In this document: in pieces, positions 17,117-25,551 of the stretch | Position numbering within the stretch: the first letter of the stretch is position 1 | Layout of the letters: each line of letters opens with the position of its first letter | Source: Massilia soli | GTDB taxonomy: Bacteria > Pseudomonadota > Gammaproteobacteria > Burkholderiales > Burkholderiaceae_D | Reading direction: 5' to 3' | DNA length: 64,000 nt | Assembly (NCBI RefSeq): GCF_016809835.1 | Contig: NZ_JAFBIL020000004.1 | Span: 456,907-520,906 of the forward strand | Position numbers and translations under genes: made by a program | Notes under the pieces: model-generated | Seen by the model: only the letters and a program-made list of their open reading frames with translations | Told to the model about the DNA's origin: nothing | Database searches by the model: none

Positions 17117-18460
17117 CTACGCCAGGTCGTACAGGCCGGGCAGGCCCAGGATGCGTTCAAGATCCTGCAGCGCGGTCCTGCATTCAATGGCCAGCTGCGG
17201 GTCGGCCAGGTCTTTTGGTTCGAGGTGGTCGCGGTAGTGCTTCCCGACCCACGCGACCAGGGTCGCGTACAGCGCCTCGGTCATTACCACGCCCTGGTGC
17301 ATCGCCGCAGCTTCCGCGCCGGTCAGCGCCACGCGCAGGCGCAGGCACGCAGGCCCGCCGCCGTTGCGCATACTCTGGCGCAGGTCGAAATCGATCAGCT
17401 CATTGACCGGGCCGCCGCTGGCGGCCAGGCCTTGCAGGTAGCGCGACACCGCCTCGTTTTCGGCGCATTCGTGCGGCACCACCAGCGCCATCGAACCGTC
17501 GGGTTTCGACAACAGCTGGCTATTGAACAGGTAGCTGGAGACGGCATCTGCGACCGCTACCAGCCCGGTATCGACGCGCACAGCGTGCAATTCTGCGCCG
17601 ACGGCGCCCATCGCGGCGCGCAGCTGCGACAGCACGGTGGCTTCATCGGCGAAGGCCTGCTCGTGATAGAACAGCACATTGCCGTTGCCGACCGCGATCA
17701 CGTCGTTGTGGAACACGCCCTGGTCGATCACGTCCGGGTTCTGCGATGCGAACACGGTGCGCTCCGGATGCAGGCCATGCAGGCGCGCGATGGCCTGCGA
17801 GGCTTCCAGTGTCTGGCGCGCTGGGTACTTTTTCGGGCTCGGCGCCGCCGGGTCGAATTCGACGCGGCCGTAGACGAACAATTCGACGCCGCGGTCGCCA
17901 TGGGTGGCGCTGAAGCGGGTGTGGTTTGCGGCCCCTTCGTCGCCGAAGGCCGGCGTCGACGGCAGCGCATCGTGCACGGCGAAGTGCGCCGCATCGGCGA
18001 AGATCGCACGCAGGGTACGCGACGCCTGCTCGTGCTCCATCGCGCGGTGCAGCTTGTTGTTCAGGTTCGCGGCGGTGAAGTGCACGCGGCCGTCGATGGT
18101 GTCGGCCGACGGGCTGACGGTGCCCGCGTTCGCGGTCCACATTGGCGATGCCGAGTACGCGCACGCGAGGATGACCGGCGACTCGCGGTAGGCGCGCGCC
18201 AGCACATCGGCGTCGGTGCCGGTGAAGCCGATGGAACGCAGCAGTCGGAAGTTAGGCCGCGCCTGCGGCGGCATCACTGCCTGCGCGAAGCCGCGCGCAG
18301 CCAGCGCGCGCATCTTGGCCAGGCCCTGCAGCGCAGCCTCCTTCGGGTTCGACGCGCTCTTGACGTTGCTGAACGAAGCGACGTTGCCGAACGAGAGGCC
18401 GGCGTAGTTGTGCGACGGGCCGACCAGGCCGTCGAAGTTAAATTCGCGTGCTGTTTGCAT
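17117..18460 (-). CDS. astB: N-succinylarginine dihydrolase
   Basis: AstB hydrolyses succinylarginine to succinylornithine, carbon dioxide and two ammonia. The 447-residue protein has the known catalytic triad of this guanidino-modifying family: E175 (GDEGAANH), H251 (GVFHND) and C372 ([12 protein letters not shown]). The start follows AGGATCCTGT and lies 8 bases from the astD stop. A 126-bp gap separates it from gdhB, the only large gap in the lower half of the operon, so gdhB might also have a promoter of its own. Confidence 0.96.
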   Translation of the reverse strand: MQTAREFNFDGLVGPSHNYAGLSFGNVASFSNVKSASNPKEAALQGLAKMRALAARGFAQAVMPPQARPNFRLLRSIGFTGTDADVLARAYRESPVILACAYSASPMWTANAGTVSPSADTIDGRVHFTAANLNNKLHRAMEHEQASRTLRAIFADAAHFAVHDALPSTPAFGDEGAANHTRFSATHGDRGVELFVYGRVEFDPAAPSPKKYPARQTLEASQAIARLHGLHPERTVFASQNPDVIDQGVFHNDVIAVGNGNVLFYHEQAFADEATVLSQLRAAMGAVGAELHAVRVDTGLVAVADAVSSYLFNSQLLSKPDGSMALVVPHECAENEAVSRYLQGLAASGGPVNELIDFDLRQSMRNGGGPACLRLRVALTGAEAAAMHQGVVMTEALYATLVAWVGKHYRDHLEPKDLADPQLAIECRTALQDLERILGLPGLYDLA

Positions 18461-18468
18461 ACAGGATC

Positions 18469-19935
18469 CTAGAAGGCCAGGCCAGGCGACAGCTTGGCAG
18501 GCAACGCCAGTTCATCGGTTTCGATCGAGGCGACCGGGTAAGCGCAGTAATCGGCGGCGTAGTAAGCGCTCGGACGGTGGTTGCCGGACTTGCCGACGCC
18601 GCCGAACGGCGCGCTGCTCGCGGCGCCAGTGGTTGGACGGTTCCAGTTGACGATACCGGCGCGCGCCCTGGCCGAGAACTGCTTCCACAATGCCTCGTCG
18701 TTCGACAGCAGCGCCGCGGCCAGTCCGAATTCGGTGGCGTTGGCGGTCTTGATCGCGCTGTCGAAGTCCTTGACCCGTACGATCTGCAGCAACGGGCCGA
18801 ACCACTCTTCGTCGGGGATGCCGTGGGCGTTGGTGACGTCGACGATACCCGCGGTGACAAAGCCGGCGTTCGGATCGGGCTGCTTCATCTGCAGCAGCAC
18901 GGTGCCGCCCTTGGCGGCCATGTCGGCCTGCGCCTGCACCAGGCGGCCAGCGACGGCGCTCGACACCACAGGACCCATGAATGGCTGCGGCTCGGCATCC
19001 GGCGCGCCGACGGTCAAGGTGGCCGCTACTTCAACCAGGCGTTTGACGAAGGCCTCGCCTGCCGGCGAATCCTGCACCACCAGGCGGCGCGCGCAGGTGC
19101 AGCGCTGGCCGGCCGAGATAAATGCCGACATCACGGCGTGGTGCACGGCCGCGTCAACGTCCTTCACATCCCATACCACCAGCGGATTGTTACCGCCCAT
19201 TTCCAGCGCCAGCATCTTGCCGGGCTGACCGCCGAACTGCTTGTGCAGCGCGACGCCGGTCTGGCAGCTGCCGGTGAACAGCACGCCGTCGACGTCGGCC
19301 TGGCCGAGCGCCACGCCGGTATTGCGTCCGCCGTTGACCAGGTTGATCACGCCCTTCGGCAGGCCGGCCTTTTCCCACAACTGCACGGTCTTGACGGCGG
19401 TGCGCGGCGCGTACTCGCTCGGCTTGAACACCACCGTGTTGCCGGCGATGAGCGCAGGGACGATATGCCCGTTCGGCAGGTGACCCGGGAAGTTATAAGG
19501 ACCGAACACGCCGAACACGCCGTGCGGGCGGTGGCGCAGCACGGCATTGCCATCGGCGACCTTGGAGGCGGCCTCGCCGGTGCGCGCGCCGTAGGCCTGC
19601 ACCGAGATATCGACCTTGTTGGCCATCGTCGTTACTTCGGTACGCGCTTCCCACATCGGCTTGCCGACTTCTTCGGCGATGGTTTTGGCCAGGTCTTCGG
19701 CGTTTTCCTTCAACAGGTCGCGGAAGCGGGTGCAGACAGCGATACGCTCGTCGAGCGACGCCATGGCCCAGCCGTCGAAGGCGCCGCGTGCGGCGTCGAC
19801 TGCGCGCGCCACGTCGTCAGGCGTCGATTCCTTGCTGGTCCAGGTCTGGCGGCCGCTGGCCGGGTCGATGGTCGCGAGTTCCGCGCCGCTGCCGGCGGAC
19901 CACTCGCCGTTGATGTAGTTGCTCAGGTTAGACAT
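18469..19935 (-). CDS. astD: Succinylglutamate-semialdehyde dehydrogenase
   Basis: AstD oxidises succinylglutamate semialdehyde to succinylglutamate with NAD. The 488-residue aldehyde dehydrogenase has the active-site Glu245 (LEMGGNNP) and nucleophile Cys279 in [10 protein letters not shown], a pattern typical of AstD/AruD. The cofactor-binding region [20 protein letters not shown] is well conserved. It overlaps the upstream astA(beta) gene by 8 bases, so translation of the two is probably coupled. Confidence 0.96.
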   Translation of the reverse strand: MSNLSNYINGEWSAGSGAELATIDPASGRQTWTSKESTPDDVARAVDAARGAFDGWAMASLDERIAVCTRFRDLLKENAEDLAKTIAEEVGKPMWEARTEVTTMANKVDISVQAYGARTGEAASKVADGNAVLRHRPHGVFGVFGPYNFPGHLPNGHIVPALIAGNTVVFKPSEYAPRTAVKTVQLWEKAGLPKGVINLVNGGRNTGVALGQADVDGVLFTGSCQTGVALHKQFGGQPGKMLALEMGGNNPLVVWDVKDVDAAVHHAVMSAFISAGQRCTCARRLVVQDSPAGEAFVKRLVEVAATLTVGAPDAEPQPFMGPVVSSAVAGRLVQAQADMAAKGGTVLLQMKQPDPNAGFVTAGIVDVTNAHGIPDEEWFGPLLQIVRVKDFDSAIKTANATEFGLAAALLSNDEALWKQFSARARAGIVNWNRPTTGAASSAPFGGVGKSGNHRPSAYYAADYCAYPVASIETDELALPAKLSPGLAF

Positions 19936-20962
19936 GTGCGTTCTTCCTTACGTTGAGTGACAGCGTGCGAAGCTGGTCGCCGGCTTGGCAGTGCAGCAGC
20001 GCCAGCTCGTCGGCCGACAGGGCGATACTGCCCTGCGCCGGTGCAGCGGATGCCACGATCATTCGGAAATCGTGCAGCGTGGTGTTCGATACCAGCGTCG
20101 GCTCGCCGGGCATCGGCAGGGCCGCCACTTCGGCGCTGACCACCGTGCTGTCGCGCAGTGCGCGCAGTTCGGACACGCGCGCCTGCAGCACCGGGCCGGC
20201 ATCGAAGATATCGACGTAGCCCTCATAGTGCATGCCTTCCTGCTCCAGCAAGCGGCGCGCCGGCGCGGTCGACACATGCACCTTGCCGATCACCTCGCGC
20301 GCATCGTCCGGCAGGTAGTCGACATACAGCGGCTGGCGCGGCATCAGTTCGGCGATGAACGACTTCTTGCCAAGCGCCGTCAGGTTGTCGACGTGGTTGA
20401 AATCCATCTTGAAGAAGTGGCGGCCAAGGCCTTCGTAGAACGGCGATCGCCCGTCCTCTTCCTGGAAGCCGCGCATTTCGGCGATCAGCTTTTCGGTGAA
20501 CAGGTGCGGGAACTGGGCGATGAACAGGAAGCGGCTCTTCGACAGCCACTTGCCGTTGTTGCCGGTGCGGTAGTCCGGATGCAGGAACAGCGAGCACAGT
20601 TCGGTGGAGCCGGTCAGGTCGTTCGACAGGTACAAGGTCTCCATGCGGGTGAACACATCGAGCTCGCGGCTTGAGTGCACCAGCGTGCCGATACGGTAGT
20701 TATAGAAAGGCTCGTCCAGTCCGACCGCGCCCTTGATCGCGCAGATGCCGGCCATGCGGCCGTTGCTGGTGTCCTCCATGACGAACATGTAGTCGCGCTT
20801 TTCCGGCGCGATGGTCTGGGCGAACGACTGCACGGCCACGCTGACGCGGTCGCCCAGCATCTTGCGGTCCGGCTTGAGGGTCGTCATGCCGCTGCCTACC
20901 TGGGTCGCCATGTCGAGCAGCGCTTCGAGGTCGCCGGCGGTGATTGCGCGTACTACTAGCAT
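19928..20962 (-). CDS. astA: Arginine N-succinyltransferase, beta subunit (AruG-like)
   Basis: AstA transfers succinate from succinyl-CoA to the alpha-amino group of arginine (and ornithine), the first step of the pathway. In Pseudomonas and many betaproteobacteria the enzyme is a heterodimer encoded by two related genes, aruF and aruG; this is the AruG-like one. The 344-residue sequence has the family blocks SELCSLFLHPDYR-like (ELCSLFLHPDYRTG), FFKMDF and YEGYVDIFDAGP. ATG 20962 is chosen because the protein then starts MLVVRAI, as the paralogue does (MFVVRPV); a GTG at 20977, touching the stop of the upstream gene, is the alternative. Confidence 0.93.
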   Translation of the reverse strand: MLVVRAITAGDLEALLDMATQVGSGMTTLKPDRKMLGDRVSVAVQSFAQTIAPEKRDYMFVMEDTSNGRMAGICAIKGAVGLDEPFYNYRIGTLVHSSRELDVFTRMETLYLSNDLTGSTELCSLFLHPDYRTGNNGKWLSKSRFLFIAQFPHLFTEKLIAEMRGFQEEDGRSPFYEGLGRHFFKMDFNHVDNLTALGKKSFIAELMPRQPLYVDYLPDDAREVIGKVHVSTAPARRLLEQEGMHYEGYVDIFDAGPVLQARVSELRALRDSTVVSAEVAALPMPGEPTLVSNTTLHDFRMIVASAAPAQGSIALSADELALLHCQAGDQLRTLSLNVRKNAHV

Positions 20963-20977
20963 AGGTTGATCGCTCAC

Positions 20978-22009
20978 TTAGATTCTGACGCAAATGACGT
21001 TATCGCCAGGAGCCACCATCAGCTCGTCCAGCGCGGACGCCGGCAGCTGCACGATGTCATCCGATTCGGCAGCCGGACAAGCCACGGTGATGGCACGGAA
21101 GTTCTGTTCGCTGCTGGCGGCGATCGCGTAGGTGGCCATCGCTTCGCTGGCCGCGCCGTCTTCGGCCACGGCGACCCGGCGCACCATCGACGCGCCAAAG
21201 GTACGCAGCGAGTTTTTATGGGCCTGGAGGATTGGACCGCCATCGAAGATATCGATGTAGTCGTCGGCCTCGAAGCCCTCTTCGGTCAGCAGGCTGAAAG
21301 CCAGCTCGCCATCCGGATGGATCTGGCCCATCGCCGCCTGCGCGTCGCCCGGCAGCAGCGGCACGTAGACTGGGTAGTGCGGCATCAGCTCGACGATCAG
21401 GGTGCGGTTGCGCGCGCCGCCGATGACGCGCTCGGCGTCGAGGAAGTCCATCTTGAAGAACTTGCGCCCCAGCGCATCCCAGAACGGCGACTGGCCGCGG
21501 TTGTCGGTGATGCCCGCGAGCGGCACGAAGAAGCGGTCGCCGAAGCGGTGCGGCGCCAGCACGGCGAACAGCAGGCGCGCGCGCGACAGCAATGCCGCTT
21601 CGATGCCGGCGTTGGCGCGGTCGTTGATGTAGTAGCCCGACAGCTGCGAATACGCCGTCAGCTCGGAGCACAGGGTCAGCGCATGCACGCTGTGACTGAT
21701 GTTCAGGTCGCGCGAGACCTGCTGGATCACGTCGTTACGGAACGAGAAGTAGGTACCGTTCGAACCGGCCGACGCATGGATCGCGGCGGTGCCGACGATG
21801 CTGCCGGTGGCCGTCTCTTCGAGCACGAACATGTACGACTCTTCACTCGGGATATCGACGTGGGCCGCGAAGGACGCGATCGAACGTTCAACCGAGGCGG
21901 CGATTTCGCCATGGGTGCGCGGCAGGGTGTGCACACCTGGCATGGTCACCGTGGCCAGCTCTTCGAGGCTGGCGATATCCGACAGCTCCACCGGACGGAC
22001 AACAAACAT
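20978..22009 (-). CDS. astA: Arginine N-succinyltransferase, alpha subunit (AruF-like)
   Basis: This 343-residue paralogue of the next gene forms the other half of the heterodimeric succinyltransferase. It shares the blocks FFKMDF, YIDIFDGGP and LTLCSEL with its partner and starts MFVVRPVELSDIASLEELA. A TTTAGGAG ribosome-binding site 5 bases before ATG 22009 decides the start over an 11-residue upstream extension. The stop codon is directly followed by the possible GTG start of the beta-subunit gene. Together the two subunits give a complete first step. Confidence 0.94.
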   Translation of the reverse strand: MFVVRPVELSDIASLEELATVTMPGVHTLPRTHGEIAASVERSIASFAAHVDIPSEESYMFVLEETATGSIVGTAAIHASAGSNGTYFSFRNDVIQQVSRDLNISHSVHALTLCSELTAYSQLSGYYINDRANAGIEAALLSRARLLFAVLAPHRFGDRFFVPLAGITDNRGQSPFWDALGRKFFKMDFLDAERVIGGARNRTLIVELMPHYPVYVPLLPGDAQAAMGQIHPDGELAFSLLTEEGFEADDYIDIFDGGPILQAHKNSLRTFGASMVRRVAVAEDGAASEAMATYAIAASSEQNFRAITVACPAAESDDIVQLPASALDELMVAPGDNVICVRI

Positions 22010-22032
22010 GTGAACTCCTAAAGTGCTTGCAG

Positions 22033-22061
22033 GCCGGCGCACGCGCGGACGCGGCGCCGGC
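22033..22061 (-). other. GC-rich intercistronic hairpin between astC and astA
   Basis: GCCGGCGC pairs with GCGCCGGC around a GC-rich loop in the 64-bp gap. There is no T-tract, so it is more likely an mRNA-stability element than a terminator (inferred). Confidence 0.4.
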
Positions 22062-22073
22062 AGGTGGACCTGA

Positions 22074-23324
22074 TTACTTGGCCGGTGCCGGGTTGAGCAT
22101 CTGCGCCAGCGCGTCGCGCATGATGCGGTCGGCGTGGGCGATCTGGTCGTCCGAGACGATCAGCGCGGGCGCCAGGCGGACCACGTCGGGACCGGCGATC
22201 AGCAGCATCAGGCCGAGCGCTTCGCAGGCCTTGGTGAAGTCCTTGGCGCGGCCCTTGAAACCGTCGGCCAGCGGCAGGCCGATCAGCAGGCCGCTGCCGC
22301 GCACCTTGCCGAACACCTGCGGGAAGTCGGCGCTCAGCTTGTCGAGGTTGGCGAAGATCTTGGCCGAGGCCTCCTTCACGCGCGCCAGGAAGTGCGGCTG
22401 GTTGATGGTCTCGATGACGTTCAGCGCGACGGTCGCGGCCAGCGGGTTGCCGCCGTAGGTGGTGCCGTGCGAGCCGACGCCGAAGTGCTGCGCGATCGCG
22501 TCGGTGGTCAGCATGGCGCCGATCGGATAGCCGTTGCCCAGTGCCTTGGCGCTGGTCAGGATGTCCGGGGTCACGCCCATGCCCATGTAGGCATACAGTT
22601 CGCCGGTACGGCCCACGCCCGACTGCACCTCATCGAAGATCAGCAGCGCGCCGGTCTTGTCGCAGAGCTCGCGCAGGGCCTTCAGGTAGTCGGGATTGCC
22701 CGGGATGACGCCGCCCTCGCCCTGGATCGGCTCGACGATCACCGCGCACACGTCGTCGCCGATGGCAGCGCGGGCCGCTTCGATATCGTTGTACGGGATG
22801 TGGTCAAGCTGCTGCGGCAGTGGCTCGAAGCCCTCGGTGTACTTCGGCTGGCCGCCGACCGACACGGTAAACAGGGTACGGCCGTGGAACGACGACAGGC
22901 AGGACACGATGCGCGACTTGTGCGGGCCGAATTTGGTGTGCGCATACTTGCGCGCCAGCTTCAGGGCGCCCTCGTTCGCCTCGGCGCCCGAGTTGCAGAA
23001 GAATGCGCGGTCGGCGAAGGTCGCTTCGGTCAGCGCCAGCGCCAGGCGCAGCACCTGCTCGTTGGTATAGCCGTTACCCAGGTGCCAGACCTTGTGCATT
23101 TGCTGGGTCAGCGCATCGACCAGGGCCGGATTGCAATGACCGAGGCTGGTGACGGCGATGCCGGAGGTGAAATCGAGGTAATGCTTGCCTGACTGGTCCC
23201 ACAGATCGAGGCCGGAAGCGCGCACTGGCACCATGGCCGCTGGCGCATAGGTCGGTACCAGCACCTCGTCGAAAGTTTCCCGGGTTACAGTGCGGGTAGT
23301 AAGACCGGCATCAATTGCGTTCAT
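22074..23324 (-). CDS. astC: Succinylornithine / acetylornithine aminotransferase
   Basis: The 416-residue class III aminotransferase uses pyridoxal phosphate to convert succinylornithine to the semialdehyde, with 2-oxoglutarate as amino acceptor. The PLP lysine is K260 (TSAKALGNGYP); NSGAEANE (111-118), EPIQGEGG and DEVQSGVGRTG are the usual binding blocks. Sequence alone does not separate it from biosynthetic ArgD, and members often do both jobs. Its position as first gene of the ast operon supports AstC/AruC. GAGGAATGCC precedes ATG 23324. The operon promoter with a candidate ArgR site lies just upstream. Confidence 0.94.
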   Translation of the reverse strand: MNAIDAGLTTRTVTRETFDEVLVPTYAPAAMVPVRASGLDLWDQSGKHYLDFTSGIAVTSLGHCNPALVDALTQQMHKVWHLGNGYTNEQVLRLALALTEATFADRAFFCNSGAEANEGALKLARKYAHTKFGPHKSRIVSCLSSFHGRTLFTVSVGGQPKYTEGFEPLPQQLDHIPYNDIEAARAAIGDDVCAVIVEPIQGEGGVIPGNPDYLKALRELCDKTGALLIFDEVQSGVGRTGELYAYMGMGVTPDILTSAKALGNGYPIGAMLTTDAIAQHFGVGSHGTTYGGNPLAATVALNVIETINQPHFLARVKEASAKIFANLDKLSADFPQVFGKVRGSGLLIGLPLADGFKGRAKDFTKACEALGLMLLIAGPDVVRLAPALIVSDDQIAHADRIMRDALAQMLNPAPAK

Positions 23325-23382
23325 GGCATTCCTCGTCGAAGTTAAGGGTCGCGCCCGGCCAACAGCGAGGCGCCTCCCGGCC

Positions 23383-23388
23383 ATTATA
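23383..23388 (-). promoter_or_regulatory. -10 box of the ast operon
   Basis: A perfect TATAAT on the minus strand, about 60 bases before astC. The -35 position 17 bases upstream (AAGAGT) is poor, as expected for a promoter that depends on an activator. Confidence 0.6.
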
Positions 23389-23404
23389 GGAAACGCGGCA
23401 ATAA

Positions 23405-23425
23405 AACTCTTTTCAACAAGCGACA
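23405..23425 (-). promoter_or_regulatory. Candidate ArgR half-site overlapping the -35 of the ast promoter
   Basis: On the minus strand TGTCGC is followed by 8 bases and then AA, matching the half-site TGTCGC-N8-AA-N5 described for the AraC-type ArgR of P. aeruginosa (consensus recalled, not looked up). It covers the weak -35 region. A second, poorer half-site (TGAGTA-N8-AA) lies directly upstream, in tandem. Confidence 0.5.
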
Positions 23426-23480
23426 GCCATTTTCACTTTTACTCATACAAAATTGCCCATGAAAGATTCCAAAATCGAAG

Positions 23481-23550
23481 ATTCCAAAATCGGGGACAGA
23501 CCACCATTTTGGAATCTTCCAAAATGGTGGTCTGTCCCCGATTTTGGAAT
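23481..23550. repeat. Perfect palindrome with 34-bp arms and a 2-base loop
   Basis: The left arm 23481-23514 and the right arm 23517-23550 are exact reverse complements, centred on TC. Each arm contains GGGGACAGACC / GGTCTGTCCCC and ends in ATTCCAAAATC / GATTTTGGAAT. Extra partial copies of the outer motif flank it at 23465-23477 (GATTCCAAAATCG) and 23567-23577 (CCGATTTTGGA). It lies between the ast promoter and the 3' end of the regulator gene. Confidence 0.9.
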
Positions 23551-23597
23551 GTTTTGGCCTGCCCCCCGATTTTGGAGGGTTTTCGCTTTGATGGGGA

Positions 23598-24545
23598 TCA
23601 GGTGGTGCCGCTGAGCTTGCGCTGGCGCTCTTCGCGGGGGGTGTTGCCGAACAGGGCGCCGAACGCCGTGGAGAAGTGCGAGCCGCTCGAGAAGCCGCAC
23701 ATCAGCCCAACCTGGACGATCGAGTTGTTAGTGCTTTGTAGTAGCTGGCGCGCGCGCTGCAGCCTCAGCTCAAGGTAGTAGCGCGAGGGCAGGCTGCCGA
23801 GGTATTGCTTGAACAGCCGCTCGAGCTGGCGCCGCGAAATCCCGACCAGGTTGGCAATGTCGTCCGTCGAGAGCGGCTCTTCGATGTTCGCTTCCATCAG
23901 CGATACCGCTTCCGTCAGCTTCGGCTGCAAGGCGCCAAAGCGCGCTTGCAGCGCGACCCGTTGGCGCTCGTCCTTGCCGCGCACCCGGTCGATGCAGAGC
24001 TGTTCCTTGATCTGGGCCTGGATGCCGGCGCCGAAGATCACTTCGACCAAGCTCAGCGCGAAGTCGATGCTGGCGGCGCCGCCGCAGCAGGTCAGGTGGG
24101 GCCCGTCGATTTCAAACAGGTTCGGCGTGAACATGGTGTGTTCGTCGACCGAATCGGCGTCCGGATAGAGCGACCACGGCAGCGCGGTGCGCACGCCCGA
24201 CAACACCCCTGCATCGGCCAGCCATAGCACGCCCGCCCCTACCCCGCCCCAGAACGGGGCTGAGCGGCAGCGCTCGATGACGACGCGGATGTTGCCGGGC
24301 TTGAGCGCGGCCTGCGCTTCGTCGGCGACCAGCAGCACCAAATGCCAGTGGCGCTGGGTGTCGGTGAGGAATTTGTCAGGGCTGCGGACGTCGACGTGCA
24401 GTCGCTCCGGCCCGAGCAGCTTGGCGGCCAGCTTCAGCGGCTGGTACAGGCCTGCCCAGCTGAGCGAGTCGGGTTCGCCGGCGTGGATCAGCAGGACGCG
24501 CAGCGGCCTCTCCTGCGCGAGGCGGGCGAGGTCAGCGATTGGCAT
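23598..24545 (-). CDS. argR: ArgR-like AraC-family transcriptional regulator
   Basis: The 315-residue protein has an N-terminal DJ-1/PfpI (class I amidotransferase-like) domain (about residues 10-190) and a C-terminal AraC helix-turn-helix (about 215-310; STDDIANLVGISRRQLERLFKQ and GLMCGFSSGSHFSTAF). This is the architecture of P. aeruginosa ArgR, which senses arginine, activates the aru operon and gdhB, and represses arginine synthesis. It sits directly upstream of the ast operon in the same direction, which supports the assignment. A glycine-betaine or carnitine regulator (GbdR/CdhR type) has the same fold and remains an alternative. No strong ribosome-binding site precedes ATG 24545. Confidence 0.82.
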   Translation of the reverse strand: MPIADLARLAQERPLRVLLIHAGEPDSLSWAGLYQPLKLAAKLLGPERLHVDVRSPDKFLTDTQRHWHLVLLVADEAQAALKPGNIRVVIERCRSAPFWGGVGAGVLWLADAGVLSGVRTALPWSLYPDADSVDEHTMFTPNLFEIDGPHLTCCGGAASIDFALSLVEVIFGAGIQAQIKEQLCIDRVRGKDERQRVALQARFGALQPKLTEAVSLMEANIEEPLSTDDIANLVGISRRQLERLFKQYLGSLPSRYYLELRLQRARQLLQSTNNSIVQVGLMCGFSSGSHFSTAFGALFGNTPREERQRKLSGTT

Positions 24546-24707
24546 CAGTCTGCGGGCGGCGTGTCATGTCGGCGGTGGCGGGAGCCCATATGGCGGCTCG
24601 GGATTGCTTGGGTCGTATCATACCGGAGATCAACACCCGCGGTCTTGTCCGCCCCCCGTTTTTGGCCCGGCGCAGGCTTGCCGCCACTGCTATCGGGCGC
24701 AGGCGGC

Positions 24708-24713
24708 TATAAT
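24708..24713 (+). promoter_or_regulatory. Consensus -10 box 8 bases before the MarR start
   Basis: A perfect TATAAT ends at 24713 and the ATG is at 24722, so transcription would start 0-2 bases before the start codon. No ribosome-binding site is present. A leaderless or nearly leaderless mRNA is inferred. Confidence 0.5.
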
Positions 24714-24721
24714 TGCTCCCC

Positions 24722-25174
24722 ATGGGCGAACGATATCTAAAGAGTGTGCGGCTGCTGGCAGAGTGCTTGCAGGGCTTCGAGCGCTTCTCCGGCGAATCGG
24801 TGCGCGCTTGCGGGCTGACCCATGCCCAGTTCGATATCATCGCCACGCTCGGCAACACCCAGGGCATGACGTACAAGGAGCTGGGCGAACGCACCCTGAT
24901 TACCAAGGGCACCCTGACCGGTGTGATCGAGCGGCTGGAGCAAAAAGGCCTGGTTGCACGCGAACGCAGCAACGAGGACAAGCGCTCCTTTTTTGTCCGC
25001 CTGACGCCCAAGGGCGAGGAGTCGTTCAGCCAGGCTTTTCCAGCCGTGGTGGCACAGGGAAAAAAGTTGTTCGAGCAGTATTCGGACGCGGACTTCGCAG
25101 CCCTGGATGCATCCTTGCTCAAGCTGAGGCAGCTCATCGCCACCGGCGCGGGCCCTGATTCCCCTCATTCATAA
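24722..25174 (+). CDS. MarR family transcriptional regulator
   Basis: This 150-residue winged-helix protein has the recognition helix in YKELGERTLITKGTLTGVIERLEQKGLV and the wing in RERSNEDKRSFFVRLTPKGEE, both typical of MarR. Such dimers usually repress genes nearby and release DNA on binding small aromatic ligands or on oxidation. ATG 24722 is chosen over an upstream TTG, which lies within the -10 box. It is divergent from argR and 15 bases ahead of a small acidic protein gene, so the two may be cotranscribed. The target is not apparent. Confidence 0.9.
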   Translation: MGERYLKSVRLLAECLQGFERFSGESVRACGLTHAQFDIIATLGNTQGMTYKELGERTLITKGTLTGVIERLEQKGLVARERSNEDKRSFFVRLTPKGEESFSQAFPAVVAQGKKLFEQYSDADFAALDASLLKLRQLIATGAGPDSPHS

Positions 25175-25189
25175 ATTGACGATAACAAT

Positions 25190-25474
25190 ATGCTAAAAAC
25201 TACCCTGCTCGACGGCGTGACGCCGGCAACATTCGACAAGCAAATCACCGGCAACCTGCTGCTTGAATCCGTATCCCCGGACGAAGTACGCGCCGAGAAG
25301 ATGATCATCGGCGTGCGCAATGGCGATGGCGATATCTATCGCCTGATCGGCGCGACCAAGATGAACAGCTACGTCAACGCCGTCGAAGAGCTCGAAGACA
25401 TGGAGCTGGTCGACGAACTGGCTGATGTGGAAGAAACCCGCGAAGGCTGCGACGCCATCTTCGGCGAAGCGTAA
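25190..25474 (+). CDS. Small acidic protein of unknown function
   Basis: The 94-residue protein is not recognised. It is acidic, mainly in its C-terminal third (EELEDMELVDELADVEETREG), with no signal peptide or membrane segment. It has a mixed hydrophobic pattern in the first half (NLLLESVSPDEVRAEKMIIGVRNGDGDIYRLIGATKM), suggesting a compact beta-rich fold. It starts 15 bases after the MarR gene and has no obvious ribosome-binding site. An intrinsic terminator lies between it and the HDOD gene. The frame has the same high-GC third positions as its neighbours, which supports its being real. Confidence 0.6.
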   Translation: MLKTTLLDGVTPATFDKQITGNLLLESVSPDEVRAEKMIIGVRNGDGDIYRLIGATKMNSYVNAVEELEDMELVDELADVEETREGCDAIFGEA

Positions 25475-25482
25475 TCGTCCCG

Positions 25483-25526
25483 CTGTCGTAAAAAAGTGCC
25501 GCACGGCATCTTTTTACGCGGACAGT
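25483..25526 (+). terminator. Terminator in an extended imperfect hairpin
   Basis: AAAAAAGTGCCG pairs with CGGCATCTTTTT (one bulge) around a 2-base loop, and outer CTGTC/GACAG arms extend the stem. The run of T makes it a terminator for the MarR and small-protein transcript. Confidence 0.7.
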
Positions 25527-25551
25527 TTGTTTACTGGAGTAGAATTTCCAA

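Noticed and set aside
23325..23480. A sigma-54 promoter for the ast operon, as in E. coli
   Set aside because: No GG-N10-GC element with acceptable flanks was found; a TATAAT and an ArgR-type half-site fit better.
23465..23577. The long palindrome considered as a CRISPR unit or a tRNA-like RNA gene
   Set aside because: There is no series of repeats with spacers, and the perfect arms with a 2-base loop do not fit a tRNA fold.
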